Positions 1 to 9,530 are shown, counted from the first letter of the stretch. The stretch: 64,000 nucleotides of DNA from Streptomyces asiaticus (GCF_018138715.1 NZ_JAGSHX010000006.1:4030001-4094000); one strand, 5' to 3'. The notes: generated from the letters alone by a model not told the origin. Numbers and translations: made by a program.

Positions 1-1
1 C

Positions 2-283
2 ATGACGAAGTGGACCCCCAAGCACGAGGCGCCGGAGCCCCTCGAGGGCAATGTCGTGGCCACGATCACCGGCGGCACGATCGTGTGGTTCGTCCTCTTC
101 CTCACCCAGCTGCCCTTCTACGGCTGGTTCCACGAGCACGGACATCTGTGGTGGCTGTGGACCTGCCTGGCCGGCGGCGGGCTCGGGCTGCTCGGCATCT
201 GGTACGTACGGGCCCGGGAGGCGGCGATCCGGCGCGGCTCGCGGAACGGGGACGCGCGGACGGCCGACGCGCAGAACGGCTGA
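2..283 (+). CDS. DUF2530 small membrane protein
   Basis: A 93-residue protein of the actinobacterial DUF2530 family, function unknown. Two hydrophobic helices are visible at about residues 18-42 and 48-68, with a short polar N-terminus (MTKWTPKHEAPEPLEG) and an Arg-rich C-tail, so it is probably a two-pass inner membrane protein. The ATG is the second base of the window, so its upstream signals cannot be seen. The last 15 codons already consist of the short GC repeat that continues into the intergenic region as a tandem array, so the C-terminus has probably been altered by repeat growth. Confidence 0.8.
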   Translation: MTKWTPKHEAPEPLEGNVVATITGGTIVWFVLFLTQLPFYGWFHEHGHLWWLWTCLAGGGLGLLGIWYVRAREAAIRRGSRNGDARTADAQNG

Positions 284-728
284 CCCGCGGTACGGCTGAC
301 GCGCGGAACGGCCGACGCTCGGTACGGCTGACGCTCGGAACGGCCGACGCTCGGACGGCCGACGCACGGAACGGCTGACGCTCGGACGGCCGACGCACGG
401 AACGGCTGATACGCGGCACCGCTGACGCACAGAACGGCCAGCCCACTCCCGCGGCGGCGCGGCGCCGGGCCGTCCGCCGTTCCCGGCAGCGGCCCGGCGC
501 CCTGGCCTGGTGCGCGGGCGCGCTCCCCTCCTCGCGACGCACCCGCTCACCCGTCTGTGGTGCGCACAGAAAGATGAGGGCCCCGCCGCGGGGACGCGCG
601 GGCGGAGCCGGATGAGCCAACTGTACGATCTTCACGGGCTGTTCACAATGTTGCGGAAGCCTCACGACGGGCACTTTGTTCGGGAACTACCGTCTTGTGG
701 TCACCAACTCACCAGTAATGTGAGGGAT
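284..728. repeat. Gene-free stretch with 31-bp and shorter tandem repeats
   Basis: No credible gene. Between about 255 and 420 there are degenerate copies of a 14-16 bp unit (gacgctcgga-cggcc type). A 31-bp unit occurs twice without mismatch at 346-376 and 377-407. The array begins inside the 3' end of the DUF2530 gene. The remainder (about 430-728) must hold the promoter of the downstream methyltransferase; I could not place convincing -35/-10 boxes. Confidence 0.75.
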
Positions 729-1547
729 ATGACCGGTAACCGCTTTCGTGCCGATGAGATCGACACCAGCAAGCCGCACTCGGCCCGCATGTACGACTAC
801 TTCCTGGGCGGCAAGACCCACTACGCAGTCGACACCCACGCCGCCGAACAGGTCGAGGCCGTCTGGCCCGACGTCAAGCCGTGGACCCGTGCCAACCGGT
901 CATTCATGCACCGCGCGACCCGCTGGCTCGCGGGCGAGGCGGGCATACGTCAGTTCCTGGACATCGGCACCGGCATCCCCACCGAGCCCAACCTCCACCA
1001 GGTCGCCCAGAAGGCCGCCCCGGACTCCCGGGTCGTCTACGCGGACAACGACCCGATAGTGCTGGCCTACGCGCAGGCCCTGTTGCTCTCCACGCCCGAG
1101 GGCCGCACCGCCTACATCCACGCGGACGTCAGCGATCCGGAGGCGATCCTGGCCGCCGAGGATCTGAACGACACCCTCGATCTGTCCCAGCCGGTCGCGC
1201 TGTCGCTCAATGCGATCATGCACTTCATCGCGGACGAGCAGAAGCCGTACGAGATCGTGCGCCGACTGGTCGAGCCCTTGGCCTCGGGCAGCTATCTCGT
1301 GCTCTCGCACGGCGGTCTCGACCCCCGCCCCGGGGTCTCGGACGCGGTCACCAACCTCTACCGCAGCAGCGGCATCCATGTGCAGGGACGCACCCAGGAA
1401 GAGATCCTTCCGTTCTTCGACGGGCTGGAGCTGGTCGATCCGGGCGTGGTGATGCCGCACCGCTGGAAGCCCGAGAGCGAGCAGGCCAGGGCCGAGGCGG
1501 AGGCGGAGGAGCTGTGGATCTTCGCGGGCGTGGCCCGCAAGCCCTGA
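729..1547 (+). CDS. SAM-dependent methyltransferase, DUF574/Methyltransf_19 family
   Basis: A 272-residue protein of the large Streptomyces DUF574 family of putative S-adenosylmethionine methyltransferases; natural substrates are unknown. The family signature RMYDYFLGGKTHY lies at about 20-32, motif I FLDIGTGIPT at about 76-85 and an acidic VYADND motif near 105, matching the Rossmann-like SAM site. I chose ATG 729 because the family normally starts MTGN/MTD just before the D-S-KPH-ARMYDY segment. An in-frame start at 510 would add 73 residues of unusual composition. The gene converges on the large ATPase-like gene with a perfect terminator palindrome between them. Confidence 0.85.
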   Translation: MTGNRFRADEIDTSKPHSARMYDYFLGGKTHYAVDTHAAEQVEAVWPDVKPWTRANRSFMHRATRWLAGEAGIRQFLDIGTGIPTEPNLHQVAQKAAPDSRVVYADNDPIVLAYAQALLLSTPEGRTAYIHADVSDPEAILAAEDLNDTLDLSQPVALSLNAIMHFIADEQKPYEIVRRLVEPLASGSYLVLSHGGLDPRPGVSDAVTNLYRSSGIHVQGRTQEEILPFFDGLELVDPGVVMPHRWKPESEQARAEAEAEELWIFAGVARKP

Positions 1548-1556
1548 CCGGGGAAC

Positions 1557-1580
1557 GGGCCTTGCCCCGGGGCAAGGCCC
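1557..1580. terminator. 24-bp perfect palindrome between convergent genes
   Basis: The sequence is fully self-complementary (arms gggccttgcc / ggcaaggccc around ccgg). It lies 10 bp after the methyltransferase stop and 29 bp after the stop of the opposing gene, so it can terminate both. No U-tract follows, as is usual for Streptomyces hairpins. Confidence 0.7.
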
Positions 1581-1608
1581 GCGCGCACGCCCCGTACGCG
1601 CGCGCCCG

Positions 1609-4600
1609 TCAGTCGAACCAGCGGGCCCGTGCCAGCTCCTCCGTACGGGTCAGATCCTCCAGCAGGGCCGCCACCTCGAACCGGCGCGCCCAGTGGCCGG
1701 CGGCCCAGGACAGACCGGCCGCGACGCCCTCGACCGTCGAGGCGTGCAGGGTGCCGTCCACATACCGCCAGTCCAGCTCGATCTCGCCCGCACCCGCGCC
1801 CGAGCCCTCGCCCTCGCCCTCGATCAGCAGTTCCTCGTGCTCGATGTACGACAGCGGGGCGCCCGGGAGGAGTTCGCGGACCGCCTCGGGCACCTCGTGC
1901 GGATCGCCCTGTGAGGTCACCCGCGCCGGGTACGCCTCGCTCAGCCGCCGCACCTGGAACAGCTCGGCCAGCTCCGCCGCCCGCGTGGGCCGTACGGGCA
2001 GCAGCGCCCGGCCGTCCGCCTCGGCCAGCGGCATCAGGTCCGGGGCGTCCGCGACCAGCGCCTCGCCCGCCTCGACCACCGTCGGCTCGCCGTCCACGAT
2101 GGCGCGCAGCTCGTCCGGCAGGGTCACCTGCTCCGGGTCCAGGTCGGCCAACTGCCCGTAGATGGCGTGCAGCTGGGCGGGGGCCACCTCGCGGTCCGGG
2201 TCGGCGAGGCGGGCCAGCAGTTCGGCGGCGCCGCCCGGCTCGTCCAGCAGCGAGGCGACGGAGGTCCGTACGCCCAGCGCCCGCAGCACCTGCTCGTCCT
2301 CGAACCCGGCCGCGTCCACCGCCTCGTACAGCCCCGCCAGCAGCGGATCGCCCCCGGCCGCGCGCAGCCCGGCGGGGCGGCGGCCGTCCAGCACCGGATG
2401 GCCGCGCAGCCACCACGCGGTGTACGAGCGCACGATCTCCGTCGTGCCGTCCGGCAGCAGCACCCGCACCGGCGCGGTCAGCGCGTCGCGCAGCGGCGGC
2501 TGGGCGAGCATGGCCAGGGCCCGCGGCCAGGCGTCGTCGTCGACCAGGTCCAGGTCGCGTACGGCCACGATCTCGGTGGCCACCGGCGGCACCGGCGTCT
2601 CCGGCAGCCGGTCCAGCACGTCCTCGCACCACACGTCGACGGCGTCCAGCACGCCGACGTCGTCCGGTTCGGTGAAATCGCCCTCGCGGGGCTCCAGTTC
2701 ATCCGGGTCCAGCACCACATCGGTGGCCCTGACCAGCGTGAACCCCGCCAGCACACCGACCGCGGCGAGCGGCTGCTCACCCCAGCGCTCGGCCAGCTCG
2801 GCGTCGCACGCGGCCAGTTCGCCCTCCCGCATCACCTGCTCGAAGGCGCTGCCGGGGAGGACCAGCTCACCGGCCGGGGCCAGCTCACCGTCCTCGTCCG
2901 GGAGCGCGAGCGCGGCCAGCCACGGCTCGTCGCCGGGCGCCAGCCGGGCCTGCTGGACCAGGCCGAGGACCGTGTCGGCCAGCGTGTCGGCGTCCAGCGC
3001 CGCGCCCAGGCCGCCCTCGCCCTCCTCCGCGAACGGGTCGTACTCGTCCTCCGCCTCCAGCGAATGCGCCACGGCGGCCCGTACCTGCGGGGTCGTCAGC
3101 ACGGCGCGGGGCGTGGCGGGGGTCGCGCCGAGCTTCTCCAGCAGCGGATGGGCGGCGTCCGGATGTGCAACTTTCAGGCCGAGGCGGGCGAGGGTGCGAT
3201 GCGTATCGCTGACCGTGGCGCCGCGCTCGGGGGGCCGCGCGGATTCGACGGTTCCGGCGGACGCGGAGATTCCGGCGGACGCGGAGATTCCGGCGGGCTC
3301 GGTGGTGACTGCGGGCTCAGCGATTCCGGCGGACTCGGCGGTTCCGATGCTGTCCAGGCCGTGCGGGCTGTCCAGGCCGTGCGAGCCGTCCAGGTCGCCG
3401 TCGGCCTCGCCCGGCAGCGGCAGCAGCACCTGCCGGGGCCCGATCGTCGTCCGGCCGTCCGCCAGCGGCACCGGCAGCCCGCTGAGCCGGTCCGGGTCGA
3501 TACCGCCCAGCGAGTCGTACAGCCGCCGCCACCAGGCCGGGGCGCGCTCCACGCCCGCGAGCCGGTCGATGAGCTCGCCCAGCGGTACCCGGGCCACGCC
3601 CAGCACCCGCAGCTCCGAGCGGCGCTCGAGACCGGCGGGCAGCAGCGTCGGGAACAGCTCGGCCAGCACCTCCACCGTCTCCGCGCCCGCGCCCTCGACG
3701 ATCTCGGCGTCCCGGGGCCGCAGCGCGTACGGCTCGCCCTCGGCGCCGCCGCGCGCCAGCACGTCGTCGTCCCAGTCGGCCGGGGCGGGCGCGGACGGGG
3801 CGGCAGCCGGCTCGTCCGCCGCGGGGCCGCCCTGGGCGGCGTCCGGGCCGAGCGCCTCCGGCGAGCCGAGCCAGCCCGCCACGGCCTCGGCCACGGCCGC
3901 GTCCTGCGTGCCGCCCACGCCCACCGCCGGTGCGGCGGCACTGGGCAGGAAGGGCACCCTCGGCAGCCGCTCCAGCACCCGCTGGCGCAACTCCCCGTCC
4001 AGCTCGCCCCGGCCCAGCTGGCCCGGGACCAGGTCGATCGAGCCGACCGAGACCGGATGCCAGTCGCGCAGCAGCGTCGCGTACGCCTCGGCCGCGCGGT
4101 CCAGCAGGAAGTCCGTGAGCGGCCCGGGGGCGGTGTGGCGGCGGGTGGGTTCCAGCGGGAAGGACGCGATCAGCAGCGCGGGCATGCCCAGCGGCTCATC
4201 GGTCGGCGTCGGGGCGTGGACCACCGGGGCGGTCGCGGGGCGCGTCGGCGCGCCCTCCGCGTCCACCGGAACCGCCCAGGTCACCGACCACACCGGGCGC
4301 AGCCGCTCCTCCACCGGGCGGTCGGCGAGCAGCTCCGGCTCCAGCCGCCCCCCGATGCTCTCGGTGCGCCAGCGCGTCGTACCGCGGGCGCCGCTGTCCT
4401 CGACGACGGTGTACGGGCCGTCCTGGCGGCGGCGCAGCGTCCGGGTGCCCTCGACGGTCTCGACCACGACCTCGGCCAGGCCGGGGAGGGTCAGCAGCAG
4501 CGCGTCGTCGATCCCGGCCAGCAGCCGCTCGGCCACGTCCCAGGCGGCGCCGTCGCGCAGCGGCAGCACCACGACGGTGTCGTAGCCCTCCGGGGCGCTC

Positions 4601-5202
4601 CCCTCGGCGGGCAGCGGCAGCCGCAGCAGCGGTACGTGGCCGTCGCGGCGGCGCAGCTCCTCGGCGAGGCCGGGGCCGGGGCCGGCGGCGGTGGCGGCGG
4701 CGGTGGCGGCGCGCTGGGTCAGCTCCCGCGCCTCGGCCAGCGACCAGCGCACCCCGCCGGTGCGGCCCACGACCGCGGGCTCGTCGCTCACCGCGAGCAC
4801 CGCCGCGAAGCCGACGCCGAACCGCCCGACCGCGCTCTCCGGCTCGTCCCGCTTGGCCGACGCCCGCAGGGTGGACAGCGACTCGACGCCCGCCGCGTCC
4901 AGCGGCGCCCCGGTGTTGGCGACGGCCAGCACGGCGGGCTCGCCGTCGGTGGCCGGCCGCAGGGTCAGCCGCAGCCGCCCGGGCACCCCGGCGCGGGCGG
5001 CGGCGTCCGCCGCGTTCTGGGCCATCTCGACGACCAGCCGGTCCCGGTGGCCGCCCAGCGCCAGGTCCTCCTCGGCGTTGGCGTCCTCCCGGAACCGGGC
5101 GGGCGACGCGGCCCAGGCGTCCAGCACGCCGCGCCGCAGCCGCGCGGTCCCGAACGGGTCCGCGTCCTCGGTCGCGCCTCGCACCATCGCCGTGCTGCTC
5201 AC
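1609..5202 (-). CDS. Sacsin N-terminal ATPase-like protein
   Basis: About 1197 residues. Near the N-terminus an N-box-like MAQNAADAA (about 60-68) and, near 130, a glycine-rich GRFGVGFAAVL segment are the Bergerat ATP-binding motifs of Hsp90/sacsin-type GHKL ATPases. The rest is a long acidic region of unknown fold typical of actinobacterial sacsin-like proteins. A Gly/Ser/Glu-rich stretch with repeated ISASAGI-like units sits around residues 630-660. The start is a GTG six bases after GGAGG, five codons before the first ATG. Function is not established; a chaperone-like or ATP-dependent scaffold role is inference from the domain only. Confidence 0.75.
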   Translation of the reverse strand: MSSTAMVRGATEDADPFGTARLRRGVLDAWAASPARFREDANAEEDLALGGHRDRLVVEMAQNAADAAARAGVPGRLRLTLRPATDGEPAVLAVANTGAPLDAAGVESLSTLRASAKRDEPESAVGRFGVGFAAVLAVSDEPAVVGRTGGVRWSLAEARELTQRAATAAATAAGPGPGLAEELRRRDGHVPLLRLPLPAEGSAPEGYDTVVVLPLRDGAAWDVAERLLAGIDDALLLTLPGLAEVVVETVEGTRTLRRRQDGPYTVVEDSGARGTTRWRTESIGGRLEPELLADRPVEERLRPVWSVTWAVPVDAEGAPTRPATAPVVHAPTPTDEPLGMPALLIASFPLEPTRRHTAPGPLTDFLLDRAAEAYATLLRDWHPVSVGSIDLVPGQLGRGELDGELRQRVLERLPRVPFLPSAAAPAVGVGGTQDAAVAEAVAGWLGSPEALGPDAAQGGPAADEPAAAPSAPAPADWDDDVLARGGAEGEPYALRPRDAEIVEGAGAETVEVLAELFPTLLPAGLERRSELRVLGVARVPLGELIDRLAGVERAPAWWRRLYDSLGGIDPDRLSGLPVPLADGRTTIGPRQVLLPLPGEADGDLDGSHGLDSPHGLDSIGTAESAGIAEPAVTTEPAGISASAGISASAGTVESARPPERGATVSDTHRTLARLGLKVAHPDAAHPLLEKLGATPATPRAVLTTPQVRAAVAHSLEAEDEYDPFAEEGEGGLGAALDADTLADTVLGLVQQARLAPGDEPWLAALALPDEDGELAPAGELVLPGSAFEQVMREGELAACDAELAERWGEQPLAAVGVLAGFTLVRATDVVLDPDELEPREGDFTEPDDVGVLDAVDVWCEDVLDRLPETPVPPVATEIVAVRDLDLVDDDAWPRALAMLAQPPLRDALTAPVRVLLPDGTTEIVRSYTAWWLRGHPVLDGRRPAGLRAAGGDPLLAGLYEAVDAAGFEDEQVLRALGVRTSVASLLDEPGGAAELLARLADPDREVAPAQLHAIYGQLADLDPEQVTLPDELRAIVDGEPTVVEAGEALVADAPDLMPLAEADGRALLPVRPTRAAELAELFQVRRLSEAYPARVTSQGDPHEVPEAVRELLPGAPLSYIEHEELLIEGEGEGSGAGAGEIELDWRYVDGTLHASTVEGVAAGLSWAAGHWARRFEVAALLEDLTRTEELARARWFD

Positions 5203-6451
5203 GTCTCGCCTCCGGAAGTTCCTGGTCGGGGTCCGTCCTGCGCCGCGGCGCCACACCGCCGAGTCCCCCGCGGTGCGGATCGCCCCACCGCGCTCGCCGT
5301 TCCCAAGCGTGCCGCGCTTGCTAGCCGCGAACGTACCTCTATCCGCCCCCAAACGACGCCCCGGGCCCCACACAACCGGATTCTCCCCCTCACCTTGGGC
5401 CCCTCGGACCCCTGGGCCGCCGGGTCCCTGCCTCGGGCACACAGGCGGAGGCGCACCCTCCGCCACCGCCGTGGCCCTGGCTGTGGCCGCCGTGACGCCT
5501 GCGGCGGGCTGTTCCCCTCCCGCCCCTTCCCACAACTGGGGCTTCGCCCCAGACCCCGGGGGTCCAGGGGCGAAGCCCCTGGTAGCGGGAAGGGGAGGGG
5601 CGGGGCGGGGAGGGGAAAGACCCACCGGTCACCACACCCCATAGGTGCCCCTGGGCGTCGCAGCCCCGGCCGTTGGGCGGCAGCCTGCGGGGAGGCCGCC
5701 CGCTGCGGGCGAACCAGGGCGGCCGGACTCACCATGGGGACCTGCCGACGACGCGGCGGACGGGCCGAAGTCGTACGACGCCGCGCCGCCAAGGCCTACG
5801 AGGGCCGGGGACGACCGGGACGCGCTGTGCAGGCCGCCGCCCGGGCGTACGGGTCCGGCCACACCCGACCGCACGTCGCCCGACCAGCCCCGGAGGCAAC
5901 GCATCCGGGGCTACGGTGGGCAGCTTGCGCTGCCCGGCGGGGTGGCAGCCGCGAGGGGCCGGGGCGCCGGCGCCGCGACGCGCTGGTACGCGCGCCTCCG
6001 CCGGGGCGAGACTTCGCGGCCGCCGTCGCGGCGACCGTGCGCCGGGCGGCGGCCCCGGGGCCGTCGTTCCGCAGTAGCGGGGCCGGGGCCGTCGTTCCGT
6101 AGCAGCCCGGCCGGGGCCGTCGTTCCGTAGCAGCCCGGCCGGGGCCGTCGCTCCGTAGCAGCCCGGCCGGGGCCGTCGTTCTGTAGCAGCTCGGCCGGGG
6201 CCGTCGTTGTGGCGGGCCAGGGGCGGCATTCCCCAGCAGCCGGGCCGGGGCCGTCATTCCGCAGCAGCGGGACCGGGGCCGTCGCTCCGCAGCAGCCCGG
6301 CCGGGGCCGTCGTTCCGCAGCAGCCCGGCCGGGGCCGTCGCTCCGTTGCAGCCTCGCCCCGGCCCGTTCCGTTGTGGCGAGCCAGGGGCGGCATCCCCCA
6401 GCAGCCGGGCCGGGAGCGGCGCGGGGCGGGCCTGGCCGGGCCCCGGGTTCC
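5203..6451. repeat. Long gene-free region: dispersed repeat plus 28-bp minisatellite
   Basis: I see no credible gene in these 1.25 kb. Around 5525-5620 is a G/C-rich element (ccccgggggtccaggggcg type) of the dispersed kind common in Streptomyces intergenic DNA. From 6061 to about 6362 there are ten copies of a 28-bp unit of the form ccgtcgttccgtagcagccc plus gg-rich filler. Copies start at 6061, 6089, 6117, 6145, 6173 and 6201, then after a 50-bp gap at 6251, 6279, 6307 and 6335. The 22 bp interrupting block (around 6210-6240) recurs at about 6373-6410. The period is not a multiple of three, which argues against coding. Confidence 0.8.
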
Positions 6452-7363
6452 TCAGCTGTGGCCCAGTTCCTCCGGGGGCGTGTCCGGCTCGACGGAGCCG
6501 CTTGTGCGGTCCGGGTGGAGGGGGAGGGGTTCGACGACCGTTTCGTCGATGACCGGGGGGGCCGGGCGGGGGGGCTTGGGCATGACGGCGGCCTCGGAGT
6601 GGGCGCCGCAGCCGTAGGAGAGGGAGACGACGCGGCCGTCCGCCGGGCTGAACTCGTTCGCGCAGACCCCGAACGCCTGCCCCAGCGAGCCGCCGACGGC
6701 CACCAGGAAGCCGCAGGTCGCGCAGGTGCCGGGGGCCGCCTGGGCCATGGGGGTCTTGGGGCCGTACGCCTCGTCCCAGCGGTCGGCCGCGTCGTGGAGG
6801 CCGTAGCGGGACAGCACCCGGGCGCGCCGCATGCCCAGCTCCTCGGCGACGGCCGCGATCGAGCCGGTCGTGGGCGGGGTCTGCGCCACGGGGGCGCCGG
6901 CCGTCACATCGGCCTCCTCCACCGCCGCGAGCTGCTGCATCTCCTCCGAGACCGCGGAGTTGGGCGGCGGGGCGTCCTCGCCCGAGTAGCCGGGCTCCAG
7001 GCGCGGGTCCTCGGCCTCGGTGGGGAGCAGATCGCCCGGCCCCATGTCGCCGGGGCGCAGCCGCTCGCTCCAGGGCACCCACTCCGGCGCGAGCAGCGCG
7101 TCGGGGCCGGGGAGCAGCACCGTCTCGTCCAGGGTGACGGCCTTGGCGCGGGAGGCGCGGGTCACCGTGACCGCCCAGCGCCAGCCGCGATAGCCCGGCT
7201 CGGGGCTCTCGAAGAGATGCGTGACCACGCGGTCGCCCTCGGCGACAGCGCCCAGATACTCGCCCACCTGCCCCGGATGGGCGGCTTCCTGAGCCGCCTC
7301 GCGGGCGAGTTCGACCGCCTCGGCGCACAGGCGGTCGGGGGTACGGCTTCGCATCGCACTCAC
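6452..7363 (-). CDS. DUF3027 family protein
   Basis: About 303 residues of the actinobacterial DUF3027 family. Visible features are a conserved N-terminal half (DRLCAEAVELAREAA and GYRGWRWAVTVTRA) and a C-terminal CATCGFLV segment, with a second cysteine in FGVCANEF about 20 residues later and a SYGCGAHSEA motif, suggesting a metal-binding Cys cluster. Function is unknown. I chose GTG 7363; ATG 7354 three codons downstream is the alternative, and neither has a strong Shine-Dalgarno sequence. The stop lies about 45 bp from the 28-bp minisatellite. Confidence 0.75.
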   Translation of the reverse strand: MSAMRSRTPDRLCAEAVELAREAAQEAAHPGQVGEYLGAVAEGDRVVTHLFESPEPGYRGWRWAVTVTRASRAKAVTLDETVLLPGPDALLAPEWVPWSERLRPGDMGPGDLLPTEAEDPRLEPGYSGEDAPPPNSAVSEEMQQLAAVEEADVTAGAPVAQTPPTTGSIAAVAEELGMRRARVLSRYGLHDAADRWDEAYGPKTPMAQAAPGTCATCGFLVAVGGSLGQAFGVCANEFSPADGRVVSLSYGCGAHSEAAVMPKPPRPAPPVIDETVVEPLPLHPDRTSGSVEPDTPPEELGHS

Positions 7364-7774
7364 AGGATCGATTCTCTCTTCCACGCCGTCGCAGCCGTCT
7401 GACCTGGTGCGCCAGCCGTACGGCCGTCGCGGGACCGCGGACGGAGCGGACCATGGGGCCGCGTCGACGTCCGCGCCCATCCGGCCTTGGGGCGCACCTT
7501 GTACGTCCCATTCTGCGGGATGACTACTCGGCACACGGCCAGGAACGACCCTCGGTGGCGCGGTTACGCACGCTACCTTGTCCGGCCGCACCGGCCCTAC
7601 CCCCGTCTCATCCCGATCACACCCCACGGCGCCGTACGCCCCCTCCCCTCTCGCCCCCGTGAAAGCGCATTTCCGCTGGACAGCGGGGTGTTGCCGATCC
7701 CCGGCGACGGCGCCGCCATCCGGAAAGCCGTCGAAGGTCTGACGCTTCGGCCGCGTTGGCTGCACCATGGTCAG
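7364..7774. other. Divergent intergenic region, no gene called
   Basis: This stretch separates the DUF3027 gene (left) from the MFS gene (right) and should carry both promoters. It is codon-open on the plus strand, so the MFS start could lie farther upstream than annotated, but its composition does not look like the family N-terminus. I see no repeat, RNA gene or clear operator. Confidence 0.4.
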
Positions 7775-9316
7775 GTGGCAGGAACGCGGTGGTACAGCGG
7801 CGGCTCGACCAGGAGGTCGGGCCGTTGGGTCGTCCACGCGCTCCGTCTCCCCTTCGCGCTCCGCCTCCCTTTCACCGCGGCCGGGCGCGGCATCCGCCGG
7901 GCCACCCACGCCCACGGCGCCGGCGAGTCGGGGCTCGGCAAGCTGATCGAACTGCACGCGGTGAACTCCGCGGGCGACATGCTGATCACCGTCGCCCTCG
8001 CCTCCACGATCTTCTTCTCGGTCCCGACCGACGAGGCCCGCGGCCGGGTCGCGCTCTACCTGGTCATCACCATGGCGCCGTTCGCGCTGCTCGCCCCCGT
8101 CATCGGCCCGTTCCTCGACCGCATTCCGCACGGCCGCCGCGCGGCGATGGCGGGCGCGATGCTGACCCGCGTGGTGCTCGCGCTGACGATGGCGGGCGCG
8201 GTGGCGGGCGGCGGGCTGGAGCTGTATCCGGCGGCGCTGGGCGTGCTGGTGGCGTCGAAGGCGTACGGAGTCGTCCGTTCCGCCGTCGTGCCACGGCTGC
8301 TCCCACCCCACTTCTCCCTGGTCAAGGCCAACTCACGGGTCACCCTCGCCGGGCTGCTCGCCACCGGCGCGGCGGCCCCGCTGGGGGCCGGGCTGCATCA
8401 GATCGGGCCGAGCTGGCCGCTGTACGGGGCGTCCGTGATCTTCCTGCTGGGCGGATTCCTGTCGTTCACCCTGCCGCACAAGGTGGACTCCGCGAAGGGC
8501 GAGGCCAGGGCGCAGCTGACCTCGGGGCAGCGCCATCTGCATCTGCCGGTGACGGTGCGCAAACCCAAGGCCAGGGTGGGCGGGGCCTGGGCCGCCCCCG
8601 GGGCCGGTGGGGGCGGGACCGCCTCCTCCAGGACCGTCTTCTCCAGGACCGCCTTCTCCAGGACCGCCTTCTCCAGGACCGTCTCCAGGCTCGCCTTCTG
8701 GAGGGGCCGGTCCCGGCGGCCCGGCCTCAGTACGGTCGGCCCCTCCGTGCTGCACGCCCTTCAGGCGTGTGCCGCGCTGAAGACCCTGTCCGGGTTCCTC
8801 ACCCTCTTCCTCGCCTTCCTCCTCCGCGACCAGCCGCTGGGCGGGCTAGGCCCCGAGGTCTCGCTCGGCCTGGCCGCGGTCTGCGCGGGCGGCGGCAACG
8901 CGCTGGGCACCGCGATCGGCGCCTGGCTGCGGGCGCGCGGCCCGGAGCTGATCATCGCGGTGGTGCTGAGCTCCGCCCTGGGCGTGCTCATCGTGTCGGC
9001 GGCCCTCTACGGCTCGGTGACGGTGGCCGCCGTGGCCGCCACCGCCGGGATCTCCCAGGCGCTGGGCAAGCTGTCGCTGGACGCGTTGATCCAGCGGGAC
9101 GTCCCGGAGGAGGTCCGCACCTCGGCGTTCTCGCGGTCCGAGACGACGCTCCAGATGGCGTGGGTCGTCGGCGGCGCCATCGGCATCGTGCTGCCGCTCC
9201 ACGGGGTGCTGGGGATGGCGGTCGCCGCGGCGGTGATCGCGCTGGGCGCGGCGCTGAGCGTCCGCGGACTGCTGAGCGCCTCCCGGCAGGGGGCGCCGTA
9301 TCCGCGGGTGGCGTGA
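7775..9316 (+). CDS. MFS transporter-like membrane protein
   Basis: About 513 residues with roughly 12 predicted membrane helices and the actinobacterial family signature HAHGAGESGLGKLIELH near the N-terminus, followed by GDMLITVALASTIFF. The cytoplasmic loop after helix 6 contains a repeat-derived insert: four copies of a S-R-T-x-F unit from a roughly 15-bp DNA repeat at about 8629-8690. The substrate is unknown. The start is uncertain: GTG 7775 places about 12 residues before the conserved RSGR segment, and no good ribosome binding site is visible. Confidence 0.75.
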   Translation: MAGTRWYSGGSTRRSGRWVVHALRLPFALRLPFTAAGRGIRRATHAHGAGESGLGKLIELHAVNSAGDMLITVALASTIFFSVPTDEARGRVALYLVITMAPFALLAPVIGPFLDRIPHGRRAAMAGAMLTRVVLALTMAGAVAGGGLELYPAALGVLVASKAYGVVRSAVVPRLLPPHFSLVKANSRVTLAGLLATGAAAPLGAGLHQIGPSWPLYGASVIFLLGGFLSFTLPHKVDSAKGEARAQLTSGQRHLHLPVTVRKPKARVGGAWAAPGAGGGGTASSRTVFSRTAFSRTAFSRTVSRLAFWRGRSRRPGLSTVGPSVLHALQACAALKTLSGFLTLFLAFLLRDQPLGGLGPEVSLGLAAVCAGGGNALGTAIGAWLRARGPELIIAVVLSSALGVLIVSAALYGSVTVAAVAATAGISQALGKLSLDALIQRDVPEEVRTSAFSRSETTLQMAWVVGGAIGIVLPLHGVLGMAVAAAVIALGAALSVRGLLSASRQGAPYPRVA

Positions 9317-9358
9317 GTCCCGGGCCGCATCCGAGCCCGGCGGGACCGCCAACGGCGA

Positions 9359-9511
9359 GTCGTACCCGCGCGCGAGGCGGTCCGGTGGTGGTCTTGGGCA
9401 AGGAAGAATTGAGCTTGCGGAGTCGTACCCGCGCGCGAGGCGATCGGTGGGTCCATGGGCCGCTCGCGGATTTCGAGGATGCGTCGCACCCGCGCGCGAG
9501 GCGATCGGTGC
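9359..9511. repeat. Three 29-30 bp direct repeats with 32-33 bp spacers (CRISPR-like)
   Basis: Copies lie at 9359-9388 (30 bp), 9422-9450 and 9483-9511, sharing the core cccgcgcgcgaggcg. The two intervening sequences are 33 and 32 bp and unrelated to one another. A 29-bp repeat with 32-bp spacers is the architecture of type I-E CRISPR arrays, and the first two thirds of the unit resemble Streptomyces I-E repeats (GTxxTxCCCGCGCG...). Against this, the unit lacks the usual perfect central palindrome, only three copies exist, and no cas gene is in the window. It may instead be a dispersed Streptomyces repeat. Confidence 0.6.
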
Positions 9512-9530
9512 GGCCAGATAGCCTGCCCGC

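Noticed and set aside
2167..6102. A 1311-codon open frame on the plus strand
   Set aside because: It is antisense to the sacsin-like gene and has the Arg/Gln/Gly-rich composition of a shadow frame in high-GC DNA.
5203..6451. Long open frames through the gene-free region between the sacsin-like and DUF3027 genes
   Set aside because: They are made of high-GC repeats with a 28-bp period, not a multiple of three, and the translations are Pro/Arg/Gly/Ser low complexity without family resemblance.
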